Assembly (NCBI GenBank): GCA_045132235.1
Contig: JBGURX010000034.1
Span: forward strand, 1 to 39,577
Source: UBA1756 sp045132235
Lineage (GTDB): Bacteria > Bacteroidota > Bacteroidia > Bacteroidales > WCHB1-69
Direction of reading: 5' to 3'
DNA: 39,577 bases
Shown: positions 23,294-30,230 of the stretch, piece by piece
Numbering within the stretch: the stretch's first letter is position 1
Layout: each line of letters starts with the position of its first letter
Position numbers and translations under genes: made by a program
Notes under the pieces: model-generated
Told to the model about the DNA's origin: nothing
The model's database searches: none
What the model saw: only the letters and a program-made list of their open reading frames with translations

Positions 23294-23851
23294 GCAACGA
23301 CATTCAACAGACCCCCGATTCGCAGGGGTGCCCCGCAAAAAAAGGAGGCCGCACACAAGATTAACGAATACATCACCGCTCCCACCGTGCGTGTAGTGGG
23401 TGACGGACTCGAGCCGCAGATCGTATCGCTGCGCGAGGCTTTGGCCATCGCAGAACGCATGGAGCTCGACCTCGTGGAGATCTCTCCCCAAGCCGCACCG
23501 CCGGTTTGCAAAGTCATGGACTACCAGAAGTTCCTCTACGAGCAGAAGCGCAAGGAGAAAGAGCAGAAGGCCAAGTCGGTGAAGGTGGTGGTGAAGGAAA
23601 TCCGCCTCGGCCCCCAGACCGATGACCACGACTTCGAGTTCAAGACCAACCACGCCATCCGTTTCCTGAAAGAGGGCAGCAAGGTGAAAGTAGGCGTCTT
23701 CTTCAAAGGCCGTTCCATCGTGTACAAAGACCAGGGCGAGCTCATCCTGCTGAAATTCGCACAGGCTGTTGAAGAGTTCGGTAAGCCCGAACAGATGCCC
23801 AAGCTCGAAGGCAAGCGCATGTTCATCGTCATCAACCCCATCAAGAAATAG
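23291..23851 (+). CDS. infC: Translation initiation factor IF-3
   Basis: 186 residues if read from ATC at 23291. The frame is open through ATTFNRPPIRRGAPQKKEAA and then HKINEYITAPTVRVVGDG, which matches the conserved IF-3 N-terminus (RIN.xI...VRL.G). Starting at the GTG at 23387 would delete this block. Further hallmarks are DLVEISPQAAPPVCKVMDYQK, EIRLGPQTDDHDF and VFFKGRSIVYKDQG. IF-3 binds the 30S subunit, prevents premature 50S joining and discriminates against non-canonical starts, so an ATC start predicts autogenous repression. It is first in the standard infC-rpmI-rplT operon. Confidence 0.95.
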   Translation: MATTFNRPPIRRGAPQKKEAAHKINEYITAPTVRVVGDGLEPQIVSLREALAIAERMELDLVEISPQAAPPVCKVMDYQKFLYEQKRKEKEQKAKSVKVVVKEIRLGPQTDDHDFEFKTNHAIRFLKEGSKVKVGVFFKGRSIVYKDQGELILLKFAQAVEEFGKPEQMPKLEGKRMFIVINPIKK

Positions 23852-23896
23852 AAAAATTGCAATTTTCTCCAATATTAACCTAAAAAAACACTGGAA

Positions 23897-24091
23897 ATGC
23901 CAAAAGTAAAAACCAAAGCTGCCGTTAAAAAGAGATTCTCTCTCACCGGCACCGGCAAGGTGAAAAGACACCACGCCTATCACAGCCACATTCTGACCAA
24001 AAAGACCAAGAAAAGAAAACGTAACTTGGCTTACAGCGCCCTCGTTGACAAAACGATGGAGAACACGGTCAAACACATGTTGGGCTACTAA
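23897..24091 (+). CDS. rpmI: 50S ribosomal protein L35
   Basis: 64 residues, standard length: PKVKTKAAVKKRFSLTGTGKV, then HAYHSHILTKKTKKRKRNL, ending KHMLGY. It is a small basic protein of the large subunit. It starts 45 bp after infC; the region before the ATG is AT-rich without a Shine-Dalgarno. Confidence 0.97.
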   Translation: MPKVKTKAAVKKRFSLTGTGKVKRHHAYHSHILTKKTKKRKRNLAYSALVDKTMENTVKHMLGY

Positions 24092-24174
24092 TTCACATTA
24101 TTTATTAACTTTATCATCAGCAAATCAAGAGTTTTTAGAAGAAAACCGCTGACTTAAAGAAAGGAGAACATCAA

Positions 24175-24519
24175 ATGTCAAGATCAGTCAATCACGTTGC
24201 TTCCAAAGCAAGAAGAAAAAAGATTTTGAACCGTACCAAAGGTTACTTTGGAAAACGGAAAAATGTCTGGACAGTTGCGAAAAACACCTGGGAAAAGGGA
24301 CAGCAATATGCTTATCGCGACCGTAAGGCAAAGAAAAGAGCATTCAGAAGTTTATGGATTACCCGTATCAATGCGGGCGTCCGCGAATATGGCATGTCCT
24401 ATTCTGCCTTCATGGGCAGTTTAGCAAAGAAGGGCATCGAGTTGAACCGCAAAGCCCTCGCCGACCTCGCGATGAACAATCCTGAGGCATTCAAAGCAAT
24501 CGTTGACCTCGTAAAATAG
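24175..24519 (+). CDS. rplT: 50S ribosomal protein L20
   Basis: 114 residues, standard length. The basic N-terminal extension is SRSVNHVASKARRKKILNRTKGYFGKRKN, here cited in part, and the globular part contains RSLWITRINAGVREYGMSYS. L20 nucleates 50S assembly and in some bacteria represses this operon. The ATG is preceded by AGGAGA (24162-24167), a clear Shine-Dalgarno 7 bp upstream. The operon ends at the hairpin at 24554-24580. Confidence 0.98.
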   Translation: MSRSVNHVASKARRKKILNRTKGYFGKRKNVWTVAKNTWEKGQQYAYRDRKAKKRAFRSLWITRINAGVREYGMSYSAFMGSLAKKGIELNRKALADLAMNNPEAFKAIVDLVK

Positions 24520-24553
24520 GCCGACACATTTTTTATAGAGAAATTGCAATACG

Positions 24554-24580
24554 GAGCCGCTGAAAAGCGGCTCTTTTTTT
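24554..24580 (+). terminator. rplT operon intrinsic terminator
   Basis: GAGCCGC (24554-24560) and GCGGCTC (24567-24573) form a perfect 7-bp GC-rich stem with loop TGAAAA, followed by seven T. It is 34 bp downstream of the rplT stop. Confidence 0.9.
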
Positions 24581-24608
24581 GTCTGAGGGATGATGTTTTT
24601 TTGCTTCC

Positions 24609-24821
24609 TCCCCTACTGCTGTTCCACATCACGCCGGGGTTGTAGCCGCCCAAGTCGGCATCCTCGTCGTCAAGTCCCTCTGTATCAAACAGGAAATCGT
24701 CCACATCGGGTGTGGGCGATTCGGTGCTGTCGGGCGGAATGACGACCGCTTGACCCAAAACGGTGGAAATTCCCATAAACAATATCAGCAGGAAAAGGGG
24801 TATTCTTCGGTGCATAGGCAT
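24609..24821 (-). pseudogene. N-terminal remnant of an exported (possibly TonB-dependent receptor) protein
   Basis: The frame starting at 24821 (MPMHRRIPLFLLILFMGISTVLG, or from the ATG at 24815) gives a good signal peptide and an acidic start (PPDSTESPTPDVDDFLFDTEG), then GGYNPGVMWNSSRGG. Acidic residues followed by a small-residue loop and SSR resemble the beginning of the plug region in some Bacteroidota TonB-dependent receptors (SSRDV..., then a TAGYTF-like block), but the expected continuation is missing. The open frame instead runs through the rplT terminator and antisense to rplT until 24399. I read it as a 5' gene stump left by a deletion; a short secreted peptide is the alternative. 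It lies 11 bp downstream of the SUMF lipoprotein gene, so it would be co-transcribed. The receptor identity is weak. Confidence 0.4.
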
Positions 24822-24832
24822 TTGTCTAAAAA

Positions 24833-26170
24833 TCAATTATTTACCCGCACCACTCGGAAGCCGACGTTGGGATAGCCCGTAGCGGGATTACGGACGGCGT
24901 CGGAATACTCCGTGCGACATTCGTCACGGGTGGAGTCCCAGCTGCCACCCTTCACAATGTGATAGCCGGAAGTGTTTTGTGTGGCGGTCCACTCCCAGCA
25001 GTTGCCCCAGAAGTCGATGCCGCCGCACGCGCCCACTGTTTGGGCGTAGGCATCCACCGCTGTAAGGCCGCTCTCCACATGGTTGCTGTTGATGACCACA
25101 TCCTTGGGCATGTGCCCCGCTGCCATAATCCATTCGTTTTCAGTGGGAAGCCGGTACGAATGGGCGGCATCCGAATTCCCAAGCCAATTGCAGTAGGCCA
25201 CCGCATCGCTGTATGTGATATTGACGACGGGGTATCTGCCTTGCCCAGAACTATATGTGAAAGTGGGATTGAAAGCAGCGTATTCCTCGTTGGTTACGGG
25301 TGTATAGCCGATGTAGGCATTTTGGTCGGGCACCCCTCTGAGCACCAGCCATTCATCGTTGGGATTGTCATCTGTACGATCATCAATAAGCCGAAGGAAC
25401 TGCTGTTCCAACCGTTCCTCACGGTTTGCAATCATTTCATCCACAATGGCTTGCATCTCATCAATCAGATACTGGTCGTGCGCCTCTCTTTCCAGCTGGC
25501 GCAATTTGGCTTTCTTTCGAGCTACCACCTTGTCGTAACGGATACCCATCTGTTCTAGCAGTGCCTGCTTGTTTTCTTCCGTTGGGTTCATCTGGTAACG
25601 GTGCAAAGCCTGTTGCGTCGCCGCATTCAGTCCCGGACGTTCCTCTTCCACCAGCGGTGCCGCAGGATCCACAAAATCCAGCTCGCTCTCCACCAAGTCA
25701 AGCGGCGTGATATAGTCGCCTCCTCCAATCACCTGATGCACACCGAAATAGTGCGCTACCAGTCCGTCCTTGAAAATAGACAGTCTGTAACCGCCGTAGA
25801 TGTTGCACGGGAAGGTGACGATATAATAGTTCTGTCCCGCAGCCAGGGTGCCGCCGGCAGGTGCACGGAAGGTAATGATGGACTGCTTGTCCGTTACGGT
25901 GGCGACAGTTACTTGGCCGTCACTGTTGAGCATTTTGGCAGTGCCGGCGATGGCATATCCGTCCACGCTTTCCAACTCGATATGCGTGATGCCTGACATC
26001 TGGAAGTTAAGTCGCAATCCGCCGGTGAACGACCCAACGGCATACGAGCTTTCCATTCCTGCCTGTTGCTCAGCGGGAATGGTGATTTCCCTAACTTCCT
26101 CGTCCAACGGTTTATGGCACGCGACAAAGGAAAGCAGGACGAAAATAATAAATAATGGCTTAATATTCAT
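24833..26170 (-). CDS. SUMF/FGE-sulfatase-domain lipoprotein
   Basis: 445 residues from the ATG at 26170, giving the lipoprotein signal NIKPLFIIFVLLSFVAC with a lipobox. Residues about 20-150 form a beta-rich region resembling fimbrillin-like folds (a tentative reading). Residues about 180-270 are a charged, probably helical segment (KKAKLRQLEREAHDQYL, EEMIANREERLEQQF-like). The C-terminal third is a formylglycine-generating-enzyme-like domain: TPVTNEEYAAF, PVVNITYSDAVAYCNWLG, YRLPTENEWIMAAG, DFWGNCWEWT and KGGSWDSTRDECRTEYS, ending GFRVVRV. Many exported SUMF proteins in this phylum are structural (GldJ/GldK-like) rather than sulfatase activators, and no sulfatase is nearby. No clear promoter was found. 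Confidence 0.85.
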   Translation of the reverse strand: MNIKPLFIIFVLLSFVACHKPLDEEVREITIPAEQQAGMESSYAVGSFTGGLRLNFQMSGITHIELESVDGYAIAGTAKMLNSDGQVTVATVTDKQSIITFRAPAGGTLAAGQNYYIVTFPCNIYGGYRLSIFKDGLVAHYFGVHQVIGGGDYITPLDLVESELDFVDPAAPLVEEERPGLNAATQQALHRYQMNPTEENKQALLEQMGIRYDKVVARKKAKLRQLEREAHDQYLIDEMQAIVDEMIANREERLEQQFLRLIDDRTDDNPNDEWLVLRGVPDQNAYIGYTPVTNEEYAAFNPTFTYSSGQGRYPVVNITYSDAVAYCNWLGNSDAAHSYRLPTENEWIMAAGHMPKDVVINSNHVESGLTAVDAYAQTVGACGGIDFWGNCWEWTATQNTSGYHIVKGGSWDSTRDECRTEYSDAVRNPATGYPNVGFRVVRVNN

Positions 26171-26349
26171 ACTTTTGTGGATGTCGGGCAAGGCACTATC
26201 GTGCGTATAGTGAAAATTTTTTTGACGGTAGCGAAGAATAAAAGTTTAAAATCGGGGAGGTGAAATCAAAGGCTAAAATTGAGTCCGTTCGCTGTTCGAT
26301 GGGGCGCGCGCCTGTCCCTGCGATTTCCTACCGCACCAATCCTGCATTT

Positions 26350-26378
26350 GTAGGGCTGCCATATTATGACAGCCCTAC
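26350..26378. repeat. REP-like palindrome A
   Basis: A near-perfect 29-bp palindrome: GTAGGGCTGCCATA and TATGACAGCCCTAC pair with one mismatch around a central T. A second copy with 25 of 29 identical bases is at 27485-27513. It lies 49 bp downstream of the RhuM-like gene's stop. Apart from this the 257-bp gap between the SUMF and RhuM genes shows nothing I can identify. Confidence 0.85.
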
Positions 26379-26427
26379 CGTATGTTGGACGTTCCCATTA
26401 ACACCGCACGCCGTAGGTATGCAGGCA

Positions 26428-27255
26428 TCATACAAGAATTGCCTCCGCAGTGGCATTCATCTTAGAGAAGGCAAACAGCTTCTTGCCCAGATCTTTCAAA
26501 GAAGCCCCGAGGTGGTAAACGGTGTCGTCAATAATCAGAAACCGGTCGTGGTAGTGGGGATTCTCTTCAATCATGATGGGAGCGTATTGCTGGTTGTGCT
26601 TCTCTACATCCAACCGGAAGGCCTCCGAAACTCGCCGCGTGATAACACGCGCTGATACACCTTCTGTGCGTTTGGAAAGCAGCGTCAACACGGATTCGTC
26701 CACGTAGTTATCAATCAATACAATGGATGTTTTTGCAGATTTGATGAGGTCGGCGGCGAAAACGTAGGCATCAAATATCTGCCCGTCGTAGAATACCCCT
26801 TCCACGGGTGGCAGTGAGGCATGCACAAAGAAGCCAATCTGTTGGTCGTGCTCCTCCACCTTCTGCTCCAATCGTTCAATACGTTGTGTTACAGCATATC
26901 CGTGAAGCAGGTAGCTTTTCAGCGTTTGGGTGGCCCATTGTCGGAACTTGGTGGCATTGATGGAATTCACTCTGTAACCGACAGAAATAATCATGTCTAA
27001 GTTGTAGTACTTTTGTTCCCTGATTACATTTCTTTTCCCTTCAGAACGAACTTGTGCAAATTTTACACAGGTTGAAATTTCATCCAATTCAAAGGTTTTG
27101 TAAATATTGCCGATGTGTTTCACGATAACTGTTCTGTCTACGTTGAACAGCAATGCCATTTGAGCCTGTGTGAGCCATACCGTATTTGCGTCAATACGCA
27201 CCTCCAATTGCACGGTGCTATCAGGTTGATACAAAATAATTTCTCCTGTATTCAT
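26428..27255 (-). CDS. RhuM-family protein with C-terminal PLD-like domain
   Basis: 275 residues from the ATG at 27255. The N-terminal part is a RhuM/ORF6N-type winged-helix region: ILYQPDSTVQLEVRI, TVWLTQAQMALLFNVDRTVI, HIGNIYKTFELDE, then YYNLDMIISVGYRVNSINATKFRQWA. A short coiled coil follows (RIERLEQKVEEHDQQ). The C-terminal half has PPVEGVFYDGQIFDAYVF, SIVLIDNYVDESVL and HDRFLIID (His236, Arg238, Asp243), a phospholipase-D-like half-site in which the usual Lys is Arg. The combination is common in Bacteroidota genomes, often on genomic islands; RhuM was first named from a Salmonella pathogenicity island. A regulatory or nucleic-acid-acting role is inferred. The gene stands alone, is AT-richer than its neighbours, and is bracketed by palindromes. 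Confidence 0.85.
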   Translation of the reverse strand: MNTGEIILYQPDSTVQLEVRIDANTVWLTQAQMALLFNVDRTVIVKHIGNIYKTFELDEISTCVKFAQVRSEGKRNVIREQKYYNLDMIISVGYRVNSINATKFRQWATQTLKSYLLHGYAVTQRIERLEQKVEEHDQQIGFFVHASLPPVEGVFYDGQIFDAYVFAADLIKSAKTSIVLIDNYVDESVLTLLSKRTEGVSARVITRRVSEAFRLDVEKHNQQYAPIMIEENPHYHDRFLIIDDTVYHLGASLKDLGKKLFAFSKMNATAEAILV

Positions 27256-27275
27256 CTTTGTAAGTATGTGGTCTG

Positions 27276-27307
27276 CAAAGATACAACATCCCACACGTCA
27301 TTTTCAA
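27276..27307 (-). promoter_or_regulatory. RhuM gene promoter (TTG-N21-TATCTTTG)
   Basis: Minus-strand TTG (27307-27305) and TATCTTTG (27283-27276) are 21 bp apart, an excellent consensus promoter. The -7 box is 20 bp upstream of the ATG. The palindrome at 27308-27335 abuts the upstream edge of the TTG box, where a regulator could act. Confidence 0.7.
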
Positions 27308-27335
27308 GTAGCGACAGGGCACGCCCTGTCACTAC
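27308..27335. repeat. REP-like palindrome B
   Basis: GTAGCGACAGGGC (27308-27320) and GCCCTGTCACTAC (27323-27335) pair with one mismatch around the dinucleotide AC. It shares the GTAG...CTAC ends and a GACAG/CAGGGC core with palindromes A and C but has a different centre. It directly adjoins the RhuM promoter. Confidence 0.85.
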
Positions 27336-27484
27336 GATTTTACCGGCAAAAACTGCGTTTTTCTTTCTGTTTGTGACCTGTTTTCGATGAAAAACAGCAC
27401 CAAAACAGTCATTTGTAGCTGTTGGTATTTTGTTGATAACTTTTTACCATTCCGCCGCTCGCACTGCGCTAAAATCATAAAACC

Positions 27485-27513
27485 ATAGGCCTGCCATAGT
27501 ATGACAGCCCCAC
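27485..27513. repeat. REP-like palindrome C
   Basis: ATAGGCCTGCCATA-G-TATGACAGCCCCAC is 25/29 identical to palindrome A at 26350-26378, same orientation, with weaker outer pairing. Together A and C bracket the RhuM-like gene about 1.1 kb apart. Confidence 0.8.
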
Positions 27514-27610
27514 TTCGCATCCCCGTATAATCGTATAATCGCATAATCACATCCCTCGCATCCTCCCCAAAAACTTTTCCACTTCCACCTTTCAATTCTC
27601 AATTTATTAG

Positions 27611-27618
27611 TATCTTTG
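27611..27618 (+). promoter_or_regulatory. -7 element for the gmhB-lpxL-like operon
   Basis: TATCTTTG matches TAnnTTTG, 31 bp upstream of the ATG at 27650. No TTG was seen at the expected distance upstream. Confidence 0.5.
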
Positions 27619-27649
27619 CGGCCGAATTTGTTATTTAGGCATATTAGCG

Positions 27650-28198
27650 ATGATGAGCGACAAAACCATGAATGACACCCTGTTTCTGGACCGCGACGGC
27701 GTGGTGAACGTGCAGCTGGTGGGCGACTACGTGAAGAAGCCCTCCGAGTTTGTGCTGCGCGACGACTTCGTGCGCGCCATCCCGTTTCTGAAACAGCATT
27801 TCCGCCGCTTCATCCTCGTCACCAACCAGCAGTGCATTGGCAAAGGCATCTGCACACGGGCCGATGTGGACGAGGTGCACCGCCACATGTGCCAGCTGCT
27901 GGAGCGCGAAGGTTTCCGCTTCAACGCCATCTACCTCTGTCCGCACGTGGCCGGCAGCGGCTGTGGCTGTCGCAAACCGGAAACCGGCATGATGCAGCAG
28001 GCCCTCGCCGACTTCCCCGACATCGACCTCAGCCGCTCGCTGATGGTGGGCGACAGTCTGACCGACATGCAGTTCGGCCGCGCCGCAGGCCTGCGCACCG
28101 TCTTCATCGGCGCCGTAACGCCCGAAAACCGCGAGGCCGTCACCGCCGCCAGCGACCTCATCTCCCCCACCCTTTTACAATACGTACAAAACCTATAG
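27650..28198 (+). CDS. HAD-IIIA phosphatase, GmhB-like (heptose bisphosphate phosphatase)
   Basis: 182 residues. HAD motif I is FLDRDGVVN, motif II is LVTNQQCIGKG, and motif III/IV is GDSLTDMQFGRAAG. The GmhB/HisB-N zinc site is present in compact form, CPHVAGSGCGCRKP, shorter than the E. coli loop. GmhB removes the C7 phosphate from heptose 1,7-bisphosphate during ADP-heptose synthesis for LPS. The neighbouring acyltransferase supports a lipid A/LPS setting. The start could be either ATG at 27650 or 27653, or the one at 27668; TLFLDRDG fixes the domain near the N-terminus either way. HisB-type histidinol phosphatase is the alternative, but no his genes are nearby. Confidence 0.85.
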   Translation: MMSDKTMNDTLFLDRDGVVNVQLVGDYVKKPSEFVLRDDFVRAIPFLKQHFRRFILVTNQQCIGKGICTRADVDEVHRHMCQLLEREGFRFNAIYLCPHVAGSGCGCRKPETGMMQQALADFPDIDLSRSLMVGDSLTDMQFGRAAGLRTVFIGAVTPENREAVTAASDLISPTLLQYVQNL

Positions 28199-28200
28199 CC

Positions 28201-29088
28201 ATGCGTTTCGCCTTCTACTTCATCTTCTACCCGCTCTCGCTGCTGCCGCTGTTCATCCTGTACGGCATAGGCTATCTGCTTTACCTTATTATTTATTATG
28301 TAGTGAGATACCGCAGAAAAATCGTGGCCGAGAATCTGCGGAACGCCTTCCCCGAGAAATCGGAACGCGAGCGGGCGCAGCTGGCACGCCGCTACTACCG
28401 CCATCTGGCACGCATCGCCGCCGAGATGCTGAAGATGCTCACCTTGACCCGCCGCCAGGTGATGCGCCGCTACCGGTGCGAGAACCCCGAGCTGGTGAAC
28501 CGCTTCTACGAAGAGGGCAAGAGCGTCATCCTCATGTCGAGCCACTACAACGATTGGGAATGGATGATTTTGAGTCTTCCGCTCCAATACCACCATCTGG
28601 CAGTGGGAGTGGGCAAGGCCAACAGCAACAAGACTTTCGAGAAGCTCATCAACCGCGCCCGCACCCGCTACGGCACCACGGTGGTGTTCGCCGACCACGT
28701 GCGCGAGCTGTTCGAGCAGCGCGAAAAGCAACGCCAGCTCAGCGCCTACATGATGCTCAGCGATCAGTCGCCCAACAACATCCACAAGAGCTACAAAACC
28801 ATGTTCCTGAACCAGCCCACCGGCATGATTTACGGAGCAGAGTATTTCGCGAAAAAATACGACATCCCTGTGCTTTATTATGAGATAATCAAAACAGGTT
28901 TGGGACGTTATAAAATTGTCAATCATATTATTACAGAAAAACCGCAGGAGACTTCCAATGGTGAAATCACAGAAAAGTACACCCGGCTGTTAGAGGCGAC
29001 CATCCGCCGCGAGCCCGAATACTGGCTGTGGAGCCACCGCCGCTGGAAACACCCTGTCGATCCGAACGAAATACAGCATACATCATGA
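28201..29088 (+). CDS. LpxL/HtrB-family lipid A acyltransferase
   Basis: 295 residues from the ATG at 28201, 2 bp after the HAD gene; the frame is open further upstream only as a shadow of that gene. An N-terminal membrane anchor (FAFYFIFYPLSLLPLFILYGIGYLL region) is followed by RRKIVAENLRNAFPEKSE, typical of the family, and by the catalytic HxxxxE motif in SSHYNDWEWM. SDQSPNN and FLNQPTGMIYGAEYFAKKYDIPVLY are the other conserved blocks. The enzyme transfers a secondary acyl chain to lipid A at the inner-membrane cytoplasmic face. WLWSHRRWKH is the C-terminal signature. The TGA overlaps the next gene's ATG. Confidence 0.93.
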   Translation: MRFAFYFIFYPLSLLPLFILYGIGYLLYLIIYYVVRYRRKIVAENLRNAFPEKSERERAQLARRYYRHLARIAAEMLKMLTLTRRQVMRRYRCENPELVNRFYEEGKSVILMSSHYNDWEWMILSLPLQYHHLAVGVGKANSNKTFEKLINRARTRYGTTVVFADHVRELFEQREKQRQLSAYMMLSDQSPNNIHKSYKTMFLNQPTGMIYGAEYFAKKYDIPVLYYEIIKTGLGRYKIVNHIITEKPQETSNGEITEKYTRLLEATIRREPEYWLWSHRRWKHPVDPNEIQHTS

Positions 29089-30200
29089 AAAGAATCTTTA
29101 CATTTCTGATGCTTATCACCTGCCTGTCACCGCTTGTGATGGCGCAGCACACCTCGCGCTCGCAGCAGCCGCAGGAAACCACGGTCGTCTATCTGCTCCC
29201 CCTCAACAGTTCCAATATCGGACAGTCGAATACCGCCGGACTGAAGGAGTCGAAGGACATCGACCGCACCTTCTCGCGATCGGTGATCGGCTTCTGGTGC
29301 GGGGCGCAAATCGCCTTGGACCAGCTGGCGGAGCAGGGCCGCAACCTGAAAGTCATCGCCCGCGAGGTGAACAGCAAGGACAGTGTCAAGTTGGAGCAGA
29401 TTTTCGAGGAGGAGTCTGTCCGCAACGCACAGCTTATCATCGCGCCGGTGCCGAAGGACATGTTCCCCTTGGTAGCCGACCATGCCAAGCAACTGCGCAT
29501 CCCCGTGGTCAACCCGCTGTCGCCCAACAGCGACATCATCACAGGCAACCCCTACGTTTACAAGATGTTGCCCCATGCCGATGCCAAGGCCGCCACGCTG
29601 GCCGAGCATTTCGAGGGTGCCCACTTCATCATCTGGGGCAACTTCCATGCCGACGAGTACGAAAACTATTTCAAAGCGCACGACATCCCCTACGAGATCA
29701 TCGACGAGGAGGCCTCCTTCACCGCACGCCTGCGGTCGGACACCAGCAACGTGGTGATTGCCTGTCCCGCACACAACAACGCCTACGCACAGGTGGCCAA
29801 CGCCCTCGTCAACCGGAGCCGTATGCCGCAGTTCTACTGGGTGCTCCCCGAAAGCCTGCTCAACAACAACGGCTTCGACCTCAGCATACTCAGCCCGTTC
29901 AAAATCTACTTCCTCTCCGACTTTTTCGCCGACGACCAGTCGGAGGACGCGCAGGTGTTCATCGACAAATACGTACGCACCTACAACACGCTGCCCACCG
30001 TGAAAAACTACGCCTATCAGGGCTACGATGCCACCTATTTCTTCGTGGAGCTCATCTGCAACGGCTTCCACATCCCCAAAGACTTCCAACCGCTGTGCAG
30101 CCAGCTCAAGTTCCGCCGTCCCGACAAGGCCAACGGCTTCGAGAACTACGGGGTGCGACTTGTGCAGCTCAATCACTTGCAATATTCAATCATTCAATAA
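29085..30200 (+). CDS. Periplasmic-binding-fold (type 1) exported protein
   Basis: 371 residues from the ATG at 29085, which overlaps the acyltransferase stop (ATGA). A signal peptide is clear (KRIFTFLMLITCLSPLVMA, then QHTS). The body resembles type 1 periplasmic-binding proteins of the LivJ/Periplasmic_BP_6 kind: TVVYLLPLN, a central IIAPVPKDMFPLV, IPVVNPLSPNSDII, PYVYKMLPHADAKAATLAEHF, FIIWGNFHADEYENYF and YQGYDATYFFVELI. No permease or ATPase gene is nearby, so it is unlikely to be a normal ABC transporter subunit. In Bacteroidota related proteins also appear fused to LysM in envelope clusters. Its place in the LPS operon suggests an envelope-sensing or assembly role, which is inference. 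Confidence 0.75.
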   Translation: MKRIFTFLMLITCLSPLVMAQHTSRSQQPQETTVVYLLPLNSSNIGQSNTAGLKESKDIDRTFSRSVIGFWCGAQIALDQLAEQGRNLKVIAREVNSKDSVKLEQIFEEESVRNAQLIIAPVPKDMFPLVADHAKQLRIPVVNPLSPNSDIITGNPYVYKMLPHADAKAATLAEHFEGAHFIIWGNFHADEYENYFKAHDIPYEIIDEEASFTARLRSDTSNVVIACPAHNNAYAQVANALVNRSRMPQFYWVLPESLLNNNGFDLSILSPFKIYFLSDFFADDQSEDAQVFIDKYVRTYNTLPTVKNYAYQGYDATYFFVELICNGFHIPKDFQPLCSQLKFRRPDKANGFENYGVRLVQLNHLQYSIIQ

Positions 30201-30230
30201 GTTAATCATTCATTTTAAAATTATTTTAGT

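Larger units (their letters stand above)
27256..27649. other. 394-bp intergenic region with promoters and palindromes, no gene
   Basis: Divergent promoters (27276-27307 on minus, 27611-27618 on plus) flank two palindromes (27308-27335 and 27485-27513). An 87-codon minus-strand frame at 27332-27595 has no recognisable domain or signal and spans the third palindrome, so I do not call it a gene. The right end (27520-27607) is rich in CATAATC and TCAATTCTCAAT words. Confidence 0.7.

Noticed and set aside
23387..23389. GTG as start of infC
   Set aside because: It would remove the conserved KINEYITAPT block and lacks a Shine-Dalgarno; ATC at 23291 has both.
27332..27595. 87-codon minus-strand frame in the intergenic region
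   Set aside because: No signal peptide, domain or start context, and it contains a palindromic repeat.
27832..28200. 123-codon upstream extension of the LpxL-like gene
   Set aside because: It is Arg/His-rich shadow sequence of the HAD phosphatase; the ATG at 28201 gives the normal membrane-anchor start.
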